From contig WYAU01000071.1 of NCBI GenBank assembly GCA_011525665.1, positions 53,504 to 117,503 on the forward strand: a stretch of DNA of 64,000 bases, read 5' to 3'. This document shows positions 7,816 to 16,698 of this stretch, piece after piece. The position numbers were made by a program, and so were the translations under genes. How positions within the stretch are numbered: position 1 is the first letter of the stretch; every line of letters begins with the position of its first letter. The notes below the pieces were generated by a model. The model worked only from the letters and a program-made list of their open reading frames with translations, had not been told where the DNA came from and made no database searches. The stretch comes from Candidatus Brocadia sp. GTDB lineage: Bacteria > Planctomycetota > Brocadiia > Brocadiales > Brocadiaceae.

Positions 7816-10023
7816 TCAAAGTTTATGAAAAGTGATGCGTTTCAACAATAAAGAATTGGTTACCACCGATACGGAAGAGAATGCCATAGCCAGCCCTGCG
7901 TACTCGGGTTTCAGGCTGATACCAAAAAGTGGGTACAGGAGGCCGGCTGCAATGGGAATTCCAATTACGTTATAAAAAAATGCCCAAAACAAATTCTGCC
8001 TGACCTTGGATAGTGTCCTTTTGCCCAGGTGAATCGCCCTTATTACATCCATCATGTCATTTCTTATTAAGACAATATCCCCCGTTTCCTTTGCAACATC
8101 CGTTCCTGCGCCGATGGCAATACCCACGTCTGCCTGTGCAAGTGCAGGGGCGTCATTAATACCATCACCAACCATACCGACCTTCTTCCCTTTTCTTTGG
8201 AAATCCTTGACAATCTCCATCTTTTCTGCAGGTAAGACTTTTGCACGGTACTCGTTAATGCCCACCTCTGATGCCACAACCTTTGCCACGAGTTCGCTAT
8301 CACCGGTCATCATGATAGCCCGTATATTCATTTGCCTTAAATATGTCACGACATCCTGTGCATTTGGTTTTATTCTATCCATAAGACCCAGAACGCCTAC
8401 ACATATGACACCATATGATACGAACATGAGCGACTTCCCGTGGGATTCTAATTCCTTGACCTTATCCTTTAGTCCACCGAAGGTAATTCCATGAGAGGTC
8501 AGAAGCCCTTCGTTTCCAATCAGCAGGTCCTTGCCCTTGTAGCGACAGATAATCCCACTCCCTGTTTCTTCATGGAAATCCTGAACCGTATCCCATGTAA
8601 AATTTCTTCCTCTTGCCTCATCCACCACCGATTGAGCAAGGGGATGGTTCGAAAAGGCACAGCCTGCAACCGCAAGGGTAATCAGTTCAGATTCAGTGAC
8701 TGTAGTCGAGGGAATAATATCGGTTACCACAAAGTGTCCTTCTGTGATGGTGCCCGTCTTATCGAATACCATGACATTGAGCCGCGCAATCTCCTCGAGG
8801 GCGCTGGCACGTTTGATGAGGATGGCATGATCAAGACCCACCCCACTGCCCACCATAATGGCCGTTGGGGTGGCAAGTCCCATGGCACACGGACATGCGA
8901 TCACCACTACGGCAATGGCCATCTTCAGTGCCCATACAAAGGGCTGCTGCCCGGCAACATCATAAAACAGGAAATACCAGCAAAGAAAGGTTATTATGGA
9001 TAACCCCACAACTATGGGAACAAATATGTTGGATACCTGGTCTGCAAACCGCTGGATGGGGGCCTTATCCATCTGGGCATCTTCAACCATAGTGATAATC
9101 TGCGACAAAACCGTTTCTTCGCCCACCTTTGTGGTCTTCACCTTTAAAACCCCGGTTTTATTTATGGTTGCCCCCACGATACTATCACCTTTCTGCTTCA
9201 CAACAGGCATGGACTCACCTGTTACCATGGATTCGTCCACCGATGAGGTGCCTTCTATCACCTCTCCATCCACCGGAATAATTTCGCCGGCCCTCATTAC
9301 TACCACATCCCCCACTTGGAGGGAGGAGGCATTGACCTCCGATTCCTTTCCCTCCGGTGTTAGTAACCGCGCCTTATCGGCCTGCAGTTTTACCAATTTC
9401 TGGAGTGCATGACTTGCCCTCCCCTTCACCCGTTCTTCCAGATACTTTCCGATGCGGATAAAGGTAATCAGCATCACTGCCGTTTCGAAGAATGCATGGC
9501 CTGACGTACCAAAGGTGCCGAAGATAGCAAAGACACTGTAAATATAGGCAGACAGGACGCCCATGGAAACCAGTACGTCCATATTGGCAAAGAGGTTTTT
9601 TATGGACTTATAGGCACTCACAAAGAAATCCATTCCCGGTCCCAGTACCGTTATGGTAGCAATGACCATCATTATATAAGGCATGGAGTTATGCACTAAG
9701 GCAGGCAAGGGTGCATACATGAGTACCATCATGGCGATGGAGGCCAGGATGCTGAGGATAAGCCATCCCATCTGGACGGATGCCTGGGAGGTTTGATCCA
9801 GCCGGACCCGTTCTTTGGCGGTATAGCCAATCTCTTTCACATACCGTGTGATTTGGGTCTTGTTCGTAACATCGGCATCATAGGTCACAATCCCCGTTGC
9901 ACGGGAAAAATTAATCCGTGCGGACTTAACCCCTTGTAACTCCTTCAGTTTCCGCTCAATCGTCATGGCACAATTGACGCAGTGCATGCCAATAATATCA
10001 AATTTTATCGCCTGTTCATGCAT
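7816..10023 (-). CDS. copA: Copper-translocating P1B-type ATPase
   Basis: An inner-membrane pump that probably exports Cu(I), for detoxification or for supplying cuproproteins. The 735-residue protein has one N-terminal heavy-metal-associated domain with GMHCVNC. After the first helices come the actuator TGES motif, the transmembrane CPC metal site ([14 protein letters not shown]), the phosphorylation motif DKTGTIT and the hinge [16 protein letters not shown]. All P-type catalytic residues are present. The gene is monocistronic in appearance and convergent with the EF-G-like gene. Copper specificity is inferred from CPC and the HMA motif; silver could also be carried. Confidence 0.93.
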   Translation of the reverse strand: MHEQAIKFDIIGMHCVNCAMTIERKLKELQGVKSARINFSRATGIVTYDADVTNKTQITRYVKEIGYTAKERVRLDQTSQASVQMGWLILSILASIAMMVLMYAPLPALVHNSMPYIMMVIATITVLGPGMDFFVSAYKSIKNLFANMDVLVSMGVLSAYIYSVFAIFGTFGTSGHAFFETAVMLITFIRIGKYLEERVKGRASHALQKLVKLQADKARLLTPEGKESEVNASSLQVGDVVVMRAGEIIPVDGEVIEGTSSVDESMVTGESMPVVKQKGDSIVGATINKTGVLKVKTTKVGEETVLSQIITMVEDAQMDKAPIQRFADQVSNIFVPIVVGLSIITFLCWYFLFYDVAGQQPFVWALKMAIAVVVIACPCAMGLATPTAIMVGSGVGLDHAILIKRASALEEIARLNVMVFDKTGTITEGHFVVTDIIPSTTVTESELITLAVAGCAFSNHPLAQSVVDEARGRNFTWDTVQDFHEETGSGIICRYKGKDLLIGNEGLLTSHGITFGGLKDKVKELESHGKSLMFVSYGVICVGVLGLMDRIKPNAQDVVTYLRQMNIRAIMMTGDSELVAKVVASEVGINEYRAKVLPAEKMEIVKDFQRKGKKVGMVGDGINDAPALAQADVGIAIGAGTDVAKETGDIVLIRNDMMDVIRAIHLGKRTLSKVRQNLFWAFFYNVIGIPIAAGLLYPLFGISLKPEYAGLAMAFSSVSVVTNSLLLKRITFHKL

Positions 10024-10122
10024 AGTAACGATGTTATTACCGTATTAAAGTAAGGGCATATTGCAATACGCCCTACCAGAGAAATAACACGCTGACACAT
10101 TTTTCAGAAGCCGAATGTTCCT

Positions 10123-10866
10123 TTATTTTTTTCCCTTATCAAGAGTGGATAGATACTCTCTTAAATGGTTTATTCTAGAGGTGATCATTTCTGCCGTGGC
10201 GCTAAGGCCTGCCAATCCAAACATATTTTTGCGAATCATGAGACTGAGATGCCTTTCCAAAAAATTCAGCAGGCCGCGGGGATTAAATCCTGCTTTAAAT
10301 GCATATAAAGCTCCCGTTGTATCCGCATCCTGTTCAAATTCTTCGAGGTGGCTGTTTAAGAGCAATAAACTCTCGGGCGAATATGCACCACCACTACTCT
10401 GGCGGTAAAGGATTTCCATAACATCGTGATACAATTTGGAGGCATGACGCAGGGACGCATGTGCCACTTCATGGCCGACGATTCCGGCTACCTCGTCTTC
10501 TGTCTTCGCGAATTTAAGCAATCCATAGGTTAGGTAGATATGCCCACCGGGGGCAGAAAATGCATTGATGGAAAGTGATTGGAGAATGGTGCAGGTGAAG
10601 GGAAGTGTATTTCTGTCAGATACCGTTACAAGTCTTTGCGTAATGTTGTTCACAACCATGTTGAGATCCGGATCATTTTCCAGGTAAAACTGGTGCCGTA
10701 TGTACTCATCAACCTGTTTCCCTAACTCGACCTCTTCCGCATCACTCATTTCCGCGGGGGTATCGTCCAGATGCCAGTGGTCATTCGCTGCGCTATGCCG
10801 TCCGACGGTAACAAGGATAACCGCAAGAACAAAGAGAAAAAATGATAATTTTCTTTGCCATGTCAT
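10123..10866 (-). CDS. M48-family zinc metallopeptidase, exported
   Basis: A 247-residue protein with an N-terminal signal/anchor (LSFFLFVLAVILVTVG) and an M48-type catalytic core. The zinc motif HEVAH is in GHEVAHASLRHASK, and the third ligand is probably the Glu in FEQDADTTGALY. GGHIYLTYGLLKFAKTEDEVAG before the motif is typical of the YggG/LoiP-BepA group, which takes part in outer-membrane protein quality control. There are no TPR repeats, so it is the short LoiP-like form. It is alone between copA and the HPF gene on the same strand. Confidence 0.85.
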   Translation of the reverse strand: MTWQRKLSFFLFVLAVILVTVGRHSAANDHWHLDDTPAEMSDAEEVELGKQVDEYIRHQFYLENDPDLNMVVNNITQRLVTVSDRNTLPFTCTILQSLSINAFSAPGGHIYLTYGLLKFAKTEDEVAGIVGHEVAHASLRHASKLYHDVMEILYRQSSGGAYSPESLLLLNSHLEEFEQDADTTGALYAFKAGFNPRGLLNFLERHLSLMIRKNMFGLAGLSATAEMITSRINHLREYLSTLDKGKK

Positions 10867-10981
10867 GGCGCGATATACCTGTAATTGATTTATTATGTAT
10901 CACACAGCAACACCGCCTGGGGAGAAAAAATCTTTCGTCAACGTCCGGAAAAACAAAAAGGCCTTACCGCAAAGATATTCG

Positions 10982-11500
10982 TTAAATCACTTTCACATAA
11001 GTGGCTTGAGGTCCTTTTTCACCCATTTCTTCAGCAAAACGCACTTCCATACCGATCTCCAGTTGCTCAAATTTTTGGTTCTGCACGCTATTCTCGTGGA
11101 AATAAATTTCCCGTCCGTCCACTGTGGTAAGGAATCCATAGCCCCTGTCATGGAACAGAGAACTTATACGGGCATGAGATGGTTCTTCATGGTGTTTTAC
11201 ATCACCACGCTGCCGCCGGGCAAAATCCTCCAGCTGGCGGCGTGCATCACGAAAAGCATCTCTTATTGCAATATAGAGATCTGCGTTCGGATCAAGTTTT
11301 ACTACAAGTTCCGCTCCGGGAACTGTCATATCGATACGTACGTTGTACAATGATCTGTTGGGAAGCGCTTCTATAGCGATCCGGCAGCTCATAATCCGGC
11401 TGTAATATTTATCTAAATTTTCAGCGTGCTCACGGATGTTCGTCTTAATCGCTTCCGTAAGTTCCAGGTTTCTCGATGTAATTTGCAACGGTAGTATCAT
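10982..11500 (-). CDS. Ribosome hibernation factor (HPF/RaiA) fused to a cold-shock domain
   Basis: Residues 1 to about 100 resemble the HPF/YfiA fold, which binds the 30S decoding site and silences ribosomes (start MILPLQITSRNLELTEAIK, basic DARRQLEDFARRQRG). Residues about 108-172 form a cold-shock/S1-like domain with RNP-like GYGFLTT and EIYFHENSV and end ATYVKVI. The protein is 172 residues, longer than short HPF, and replaces the C-terminal dimerisation domain of long HPF by an RNA-binding domain. It is preceded by a near-consensus promoter (11556-11584), so it is probably a separate, well-transcribed unit. Confidence 0.85.
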   Translation of the reverse strand: MILPLQITSRNLELTEAIKTNIREHAENLDKYYSRIMSCRIAIEALPNRSLYNVRIDMTVPGAELVVKLDPNADLYIAIRDAFRDARRQLEDFARRQRGDVKHHEEPSHARISSLFHDRGYGFLTTVDGREIYFHENSVQNQKFEQLEIGMEVRFAEEMGEKGPQATYVKVI

Positions 11501-11555
11501 GGTGTCTCTCCATAAAATTAGGCGTAGTTACCTTATCAGCGATATCAACGGTGTA

Positions 11556-11584
11556 ATTTTAGCAATCAGTCAAGGTTCTGTCAA
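11556..11584 (-). promoter_or_regulatory. Near-consensus sigma-70 promoter of the HPF-CSD gene
   Basis: Minus-strand TTGACA and TAAAAT with exactly 17 nt between. Expected start near 11549 gives a leader of about 50 nt before the ATG at 11500. Confidence 0.7.
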
Positions 11585-11792
11585 CTTAAAGGAGGCAGGG
11601 GCACACTTCCCGGCAGTTATATTTCCGCTCCTATTATGCCCTATAAGGCTTTTGTAATCATCAGCGCCACCTTCGCACAGCTTTCAAGGCCCAATCCGTG
11701 CTTTTTCGCGGATGCGGCATCGCCTTACACGTTTTTTATAAATTCAGCACTTTGCGGCAATCTCGATGACCGGGAATTATTCCCTTTTAGGA

Positions 11793-11866
11793 TGGAGCGG
11801 GCGATGGGAATCGAACCCACATACCCAGCTTGGGAAGCTGGTATTCTGCCACTGAATTACGCCCGC
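11793..11866 (-). tRNA. tRNA-Gly (CCC)
   Basis: The minus strand folds as a full cloverleaf: acceptor GCGGGCG/CGCCCGC, anticodon stem CCAGC/GCTGG closing loop TTCCCAA (anticodon CCC), and T-arm with GGTTCGATTCC. CCA is encoded (11793-11795). Its 5' end is 1 nt after the stop codon of the upstream radical SAM gene. Confidence 0.95.
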
Positions 11867-11867
11867 T

Positions 11868-12917
11868 TTATATTTCTATGATATGCAATTTTGGTTCTTC
11901 GGAAACGTGTTCCTGTACATTCCGAACAGGGAATGGATCCGGACAATTCATCAGAGATGCCGCCATGCCACATCGCGAGCCTTGAAAGGCGCCTCTGCGT
12001 TCCAGTTCCCGTGTAATACTGCCGGCGATTGCGGCTTTACTTGCCTTCCATATGGGTGAGATAAGAAAATTGCCATGCGTGTCGCCGACAAGTCTTTGTA
12101 CGGTTACATTCGATGGAATACGCTCTAAAAAACCGGCGGTTAACTGGACATAGGCATCCATATCCAGCGTCTGTACATTGCCGTAAAAATATTCCTCCGC
12201 CAGCGCAGTATTTTTCGCCACGTATAGGTGGTGAAGTTTAATACCCTGTATACCCATGTTTGCAATGGCTTCCGCGGTTTGCATCATATCTTCCGCCGTC
12301 TCACCGGGAAGACCTAAGATAACATGAACACATATATTGATGCAAGTTTTTTTTGTGCGATTTATGGCATCCAAAAATATTTTGTAGTCGTGCCCCCGGT
12401 TAATCCTCTTCAGTGTCCTGTCATGAATGGATTGCAGCCCGTATTCAATCCAAACGTGAAATTTTTTTGCATATCCGTCAATGAGGCTTAAAATATCGTC
12501 GGCAATGCAGTCGGGTCGTGTGCCAATAGAAATTCCTACAATGTCTTTATCGGACAGGGCTTCTTCATAGCGCGACTTTAAAGTATCAAGATCGGCGTAA
12601 GTATTGGTAAAGGATTGAAAATAAGCGATAAATTTCTCTGCGCCATATCTCTGTTTGTGGAATGCCTTGCCTGTTTCAATTTGCTCCTTAATGGAAAGAA
12701 AATGCCGTGTAACATTCGGACTAAAGCTTTCGTTGATACAATAAGTACACCCCCCCACCCCCGAGCGGCCATCACGATTTGGACAGGTAAAACCCGAATG
12801 AAGGGGGATCTTGTGCACTTTATAAGGAAAACGTTCTTTCAGGTATTCACGAAAAGGATAAAATCGATATTTTACAAGATACGGCTTCTTTTGAAATGAT
12901 AACAATTGATCCTTCAT
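11868..12917 (-). CDS. Radical SAM protein, YhcC/TIGR01212 family
   Basis: A 349-residue radical SAM protein of the YhcC group, whose reaction is not well established. The cluster-binding cysteines lie in TCPNRDG and GGCTYC; the intervening GRSGVG stretch is typical of this family. Downstream features include IGTRPDCIADD, WIEYGLQSIHD and VILGLPGET, which match Elp3-like radical SAM barrels. The C-terminus has a further Cys-rich stretch (GSRCGMAASLMNCPDPF). The gene is followed after one nucleotide by tRNA-Gly on the same strand, so the mRNA end must be made by tRNA processing. Confidence 0.85.
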   Translation of the reverse strand: MKDQLLSFQKKPYLVKYRFYPFREYLKERFPYKVHKIPLHSGFTCPNRDGRSGVGGCTYCINESFSPNVTRHFLSIKEQIETGKAFHKQRYGAEKFIAYFQSFTNTYADLDTLKSRYEEALSDKDIVGISIGTRPDCIADDILSLIDGYAKKFHVWIEYGLQSIHDRTLKRINRGHDYKIFLDAINRTKKTCINICVHVILGLPGETAEDMMQTAEAIANMGIQGIKLHHLYVAKNTALAEEYFYGNVQTLDMDAYVQLTAGFLERIPSNVTVQRLVGDTHGNFLISPIWKASKAAIAGSITRELERRGAFQGSRCGMAASLMNCPDPFPVRNVQEHVSEEPKLHIIEI

Positions 12918-13131
12918 GGAATTAATTTAGCACGAATATGGGGAATTATCAAATATAAATTGATGAAAAGAGGAAGGACGATAACCGCTTTCTCTCATTT
13001 ACGCCTATTCGTGTTTGTTCATGGCGTACTGCAAATATTAACGTCCTGTACCGGGGATGAAATGGCAAATAATTCTCATGAACCACGCGCGAAAATCCAA
13101 ATCCAGGCCGGATTGAAAAATCACCGGCGCC

Positions 13132-15144
13132 TTACTTCTGTTTCGCGGGTGTATTCATGTCAGTTTTGTAAAAGCGGTAGGTATTTTTCCCCCGGGCCTT
13201 GGAGAGGTACATGGCGATATCGGCCTTTTTGATCAGGTCGGCCTTGTCATCCGCATCGAGCGGATAGAGGCTGATGCCGATACTTGTGGTGGTGTGGATT
13301 TCGTGGCCTTCGAGACGGAATGGCTGGTTTAGCGCATCAATAATTTTACTTGCGACAATGATCGTATTAAGAGCATGCACAAGATCGGGAAGGATGATCG
13401 TAAATTCGTCGCCGCCCGTGCGGGCAATCGTATCTCCCTCGCGAATGCATCGAGCCAGCCTCTCGGCGACTGCCCTAAGAAGCAAATCGCCTATGTGATG
13501 CCCCAGCGAGTCATTAATGGTTTTGAAGTGATCCAGATCAAGAATCATAACAGCCACCATCCTTCCGCTGCGCTTTGCCTGAACTATCGCCACCTTCAGA
13601 CGGTCATGAAATAAGTTGCGGTTGGGTAAGTTTGTAAGTGTGTCATGATAGGCCATGTAGGTGATGCGGGATTCCGACTGCCGGCGCGCAATCGCATTTC
13701 CAATAATTTCAGCCATCATCCGCAGCAGAGCGATATCTTCTTCATGCCATGGATCAACGGACACAACATTATCAAAGCCCACAAGCCCGGCCAATTCCTT
13801 TTCGGCATATACCGGCAGAATCAGTGTTGATTTGATGCTTTCCCTTTCAAACTCCTCTTTTTCGGCTGCCGCCTCAGGCGGCATTTTGGAAACATCGGCA
13901 ACATGAATTACCCTGCCGGCATGCAGATTCTCCATCAGCCAGGGGAACATTGAAGTGGGAAGATTTTGAAGGCGCTGGATTTCAGGCGAGACTCCCTGAC
14001 CGCACCATTCATGGGTGTTGTCTATGATTTTGCCGTTATCCCGAAACTGAAAGAGGTACGCCCTCCCTGCTCCACTCAGCCGGCCGGCATCGGCCAATGA
14101 TTTAAAGACGGCATTGTTGAAATCCGAAAGGATAACAAATCTCGTTGAAATGTTGGCAATGGTCTTTTCAAATTCAATTCTGCGCCTGAGGGCCTCTTCC
14201 GATTGTTTTCGCTCCATGAACTGGCCGATCTGACAGCCTATTGACGTCATCATCCTGAGCAGGTCTTCATCCGGCGGTTGTATCTCCTGGCTAAAAAACT
14301 CAATTACGCCCGGCACATTGTTTCCGAGCAAAATGGGAAAACCAAATGCCCCGTACAGTCCCTCTTTTGCAGCAACCGATGCCCGGGGAAAGTTCGCATC
14401 AAAAACGACGTTGGTAATCCAGAGGGGTTTCTTGCAGGCATAAGCACTGCCTGGCAACCCGACGCCCGGCGAAAAAGCGATCTGCCGGGTAAGCGCTTCA
14501 AACTCAGGAACCTTTACGGACGGCTTGTGCCAGATTTCAGCGCAGCGCAGTACGCCGGCTTTTCTGTCAACGGTCCAGAACGCGCCTAAATCCCATTCCA
14601 GGTTTTCGCATATGGCCTGAAGAATTTTCGGGATGGCTTCTGCAAAGGTAACAGAGTCTGCCAATACCTGCGTGGTGGCATACAACACGTTTTTCCGTCG
14701 GTTAACCCGTTTGGACTCGGTAATGTCGGTAAATATGATGATGCACCCGATCACCGTATCCTGTGAGTTCTTCAGCGGCGAGGCGTTGATAAGCAGATTG
14801 AATGTTTTAACGTCCTCAGGACGGGAAGAAAAGGGACGCTCAAAACTCACTTCTTCATCCCGAAAAACCTTGCCACCCAGAACATCTGCAATCCGGAAAT
14901 GCCTGCGGTTCCGGTTTGATCTGGCAAAACGAACCGGAAAGACGGACTCAAATGGCTGTAACGTTGCCTCCTTGCCACAGATGAGCCGGGCTGTTTTACT
15001 GACGCGAAGGATCAGACCATTTACGTCACATATTACAATCGCTTCCCTCGCCTGGTCGAGGATCGCCTGTGTGAGGCATTCGGCAGTAACAGCTTCATCA
15101 TTTTCAAGCTGTAGTCCCATTTTTGGTTTATCATGATTGCCCAT
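13132..15144 (-). CDS. Diguanylate cyclase with PAS and two GAF domains
   Basis: A 670-residue soluble signalling protein. Approximate order: PAS (20-140), GAF (165-310), second GAF (340-485) and GGDEF (500-665). The active-site loop is intact (RTGGDEFTIIL), and an RxxD inhibitory site (REGD) lies five residues before it, so it should make cyclic-di-GMP under product inhibition. No membrane segment is visible, so the ligand is cytoplasmic. It is the last gene of a three-gene minus-strand operon, 15 nt after the sugar-dehydrogenase-like gene. Confidence 0.9.
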   Translation of the reverse strand: MGNHDKPKMGLQLENDEAVTAECLTQAILDQAREAIVICDVNGLILRVSKTARLICGKEATLQPFESVFPVRFARSNRNRRHFRIADVLGGKVFRDEEVSFERPFSSRPEDVKTFNLLINASPLKNSQDTVIGCIIIFTDITESKRVNRRKNVLYATTQVLADSVTFAEAIPKILQAICENLEWDLGAFWTVDRKAGVLRCAEIWHKPSVKVPEFEALTRQIAFSPGVGLPGSAYACKKPLWITNVVFDANFPRASVAAKEGLYGAFGFPILLGNNVPGVIEFFSQEIQPPDEDLLRMMTSIGCQIGQFMERKQSEEALRRRIEFEKTIANISTRFVILSDFNNAVFKSLADAGRLSGAGRAYLFQFRDNGKIIDNTHEWCGQGVSPEIQRLQNLPTSMFPWLMENLHAGRVIHVADVSKMPPEAAAEKEEFERESIKSTLILPVYAEKELAGLVGFDNVVSVDPWHEEDIALLRMMAEIIGNAIARRQSESRITYMAYHDTLTNLPNRNLFHDRLKVAIVQAKRSGRMVAVMILDLDHFKTINDSLGHHIGDLLLRAVAERLARCIREGDTIARTGGDEFTIILPDLVHALNTIIVASKIIDALNQPFRLEGHEIHTTTSIGISLYPLDADDKADLIKKADIAMYLSKARGKNTYRFYKTDMNTPAKQK

Positions 15145-15159
15145 ACGAGTAATTTAATA

Positions 15160-16686
15160 TCAGATTGGTTTATGCTTCAACTGTTTTTTCATCTCTATCC
15201 CGATCTCTTCCTCTTCTCCCCCCTCAAGCATAACTGTCTGCCGGTCTTTCCGATACCCTCTTTTCTTTGCTGTGATTGTATACGTATCAGCCTCTAAATC
15301 TCCGAATTCAAAGGATCCTTCCGGACCAGAGAAGGTCTTCTTCCTGGTCTTTGTGCCTTTCCCCCTGAGTTTTACCTTTGCCAACTCAATGGAATTGCCT
15401 TCACTGTCTATAACATATCCATAAATTCTCCCCTTTTTTCCCGGGACAGGTGACTGCGTTGGCGCCGTTGAGGGTGTGGGTATTGGCGCAGGTGTTTCTG
15501 AAGGGGCGGGAGTGGGAGTCGGTTTTGGAACATGTACGGCAAGTTTATAAATTTTCCCCTTCAAATCACAGAGATAAATTTCATTATCCTTATCAACCCC
15601 AAAAGATGAAATATTGATATCTTCTTTCAGCAAGAGGGAATTCACAGCTGGATTAATACCATCATATGTTATCGTCCACACCCGGCCGGTACAGTAATCA
15701 CCATACAGATATTTGCCATAAAGTTCAGGAAATTTTTTCCCACGATACACGTAACCGCCGGTTACCGAACACCCTCCCTGTTCATCATGGCCATATTCCC
15801 ATATTGGCAGTACAAGTCCCGTCGTATCGCAGGAGGAAGATTTATAACAGTGATTTCCTTCCATAATCCTCCAGCCGTAATTTTTCCCTTTTTCGACAAC
15901 GTCAATCTCTTCCCATAAATTTTGGCCAACGTCCCCTGCCCATAGCCAGCCGGTGACGGGATCAAAGCTAAATCTCCAGGGATTGCGTAAGCCATACGCG
16001 TAAATTTCTTCTTTGTAACCGTGTGTGTTTCCGGCAAATGGATTATCCGGTGGGATACAATAGCTTTTCTTGCCCGACGCGCAGTCCACATCAATACGTA
16101 ATAATTTTCCCAGAAGAGATGATTTGTTTTGCCCGTTATTCTGAGGATCACCGGCAGCGCCACCGTCTCCCACCGCAATATAGAAATAGCCATCTGGTCC
16201 GAAGGCTATCTGTCCGCCGTTGTGATTAGGGTACGGCTGATTTATATAAAACAACACGCGTTCACTCTTTTTATCGGCAGAATCAGGATTATTTGCGCTT
16301 ACCGAGTATCGTGCGATAAGAGTGCGCAGGGGCTTTGGCGCCGTGTAATTCACATAAAAATATCCATTCTTTTCATAATCGGGATGAAAGGCAAGTCCCA
16401 GCAAGCCCAATTCCCCGCCGGCGATTACTTTGTCCCGTATATCTAAAAAAACCTTTGCAGACTTTACCTCGGGCGTATTTTCAAAAACATGAATCAGTCC
16501 TCCTTGCGATACGACAAAGAGCCGATTTGTGTCATCACCGGCGTGTTGTATATCTAAAGGGTTATCAAAGGAAAGATGGGGGAATGCATCGTGTAATTTG
16601 TATGACGACAGAGATTGCTGGGCGTTAACGACGCAGGATACGAAAAAAACGAGAAGCAAATTGACCACTCTCTGCGGAAATTTCAT
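15160..16686 (-). CDS. Secreted PQQ-type sugar dehydrogenase-like protein with C-terminal CarboxypepD_reg domain
   Basis: A 508-residue exported protein. A signal peptide ends around NAQQS. The main body (about 30-375) is the glucose/sorbosone dehydrogenase beta-propeller (GLLGLAFHPDYEKNGYFYVNY, FYIAVGDGGAAGDPQNNGQ, YGLRNPWRFSFDP). A Pro/Thr-rich linker (about 390-420) leads to a carboxypeptidase regulatory-like beta-sandwich (GYVIDSEGNSIELAKVKLRG). Related proteins oxidise sugars with PQQ, but many lack demonstrated activity and no PQQ genes are seen here, so the reaction is unproven. It is 12 nt downstream of the membrane TPR gene and 15 nt upstream of the GGDEF gene. Confidence 0.8.
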   Translation of the reverse strand: MKFPQRVVNLLLVFFVSCVVNAQQSLSSYKLHDAFPHLSFDNPLDIQHAGDDTNRLFVVSQGGLIHVFENTPEVKSAKVFLDIRDKVIAGGELGLLGLAFHPDYEKNGYFYVNYTAPKPLRTLIARYSVSANNPDSADKKSERVLFYINQPYPNHNGGQIAFGPDGYFYIAVGDGGAAGDPQNNGQNKSSLLGKLLRIDVDCASGKKSYCIPPDNPFAGNTHGYKEEIYAYGLRNPWRFSFDPVTGWLWAGDVGQNLWEEIDVVEKGKNYGWRIMEGNHCYKSSSCDTTGLVLPIWEYGHDEQGGCSVTGGYVYRGKKFPELYGKYLYGDYCTGRVWTITYDGINPAVNSLLLKEDINISSFGVDKDNEIYLCDLKGKIYKLAVHVPKPTPTPAPSETPAPIPTPSTAPTQSPVPGKKGRIYGYVIDSEGNSIELAKVKLRGKGTKTRKKTFSGPEGSFEFGDLEADTYTITAKKRGYRKDRQTVMLEGGEEEEIGIEMKKQLKHKPI

Positions 16687-16698
16687 AACCGGCTACCC

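Noticed and set aside
8054..8494. 146-aa plus-strand ORF within copA
   Set aside because: Shadow of the ATPase gene; the minus-strand frame has all P-type motifs.
11770..11787. GGGAATAATTCCC hairpin after tRNA-Gly as a terminator
   Set aside because: On the tRNA strand no U-tract follows the stem; the T-run is on the other strand, where no gene ends.
12906..13232. 108-aa plus-strand ORF near the GGDEF gene end
   Set aside because: Overlaps the GGDEF gene antisense, lacks a convincing ribosome binding site and has no domain.
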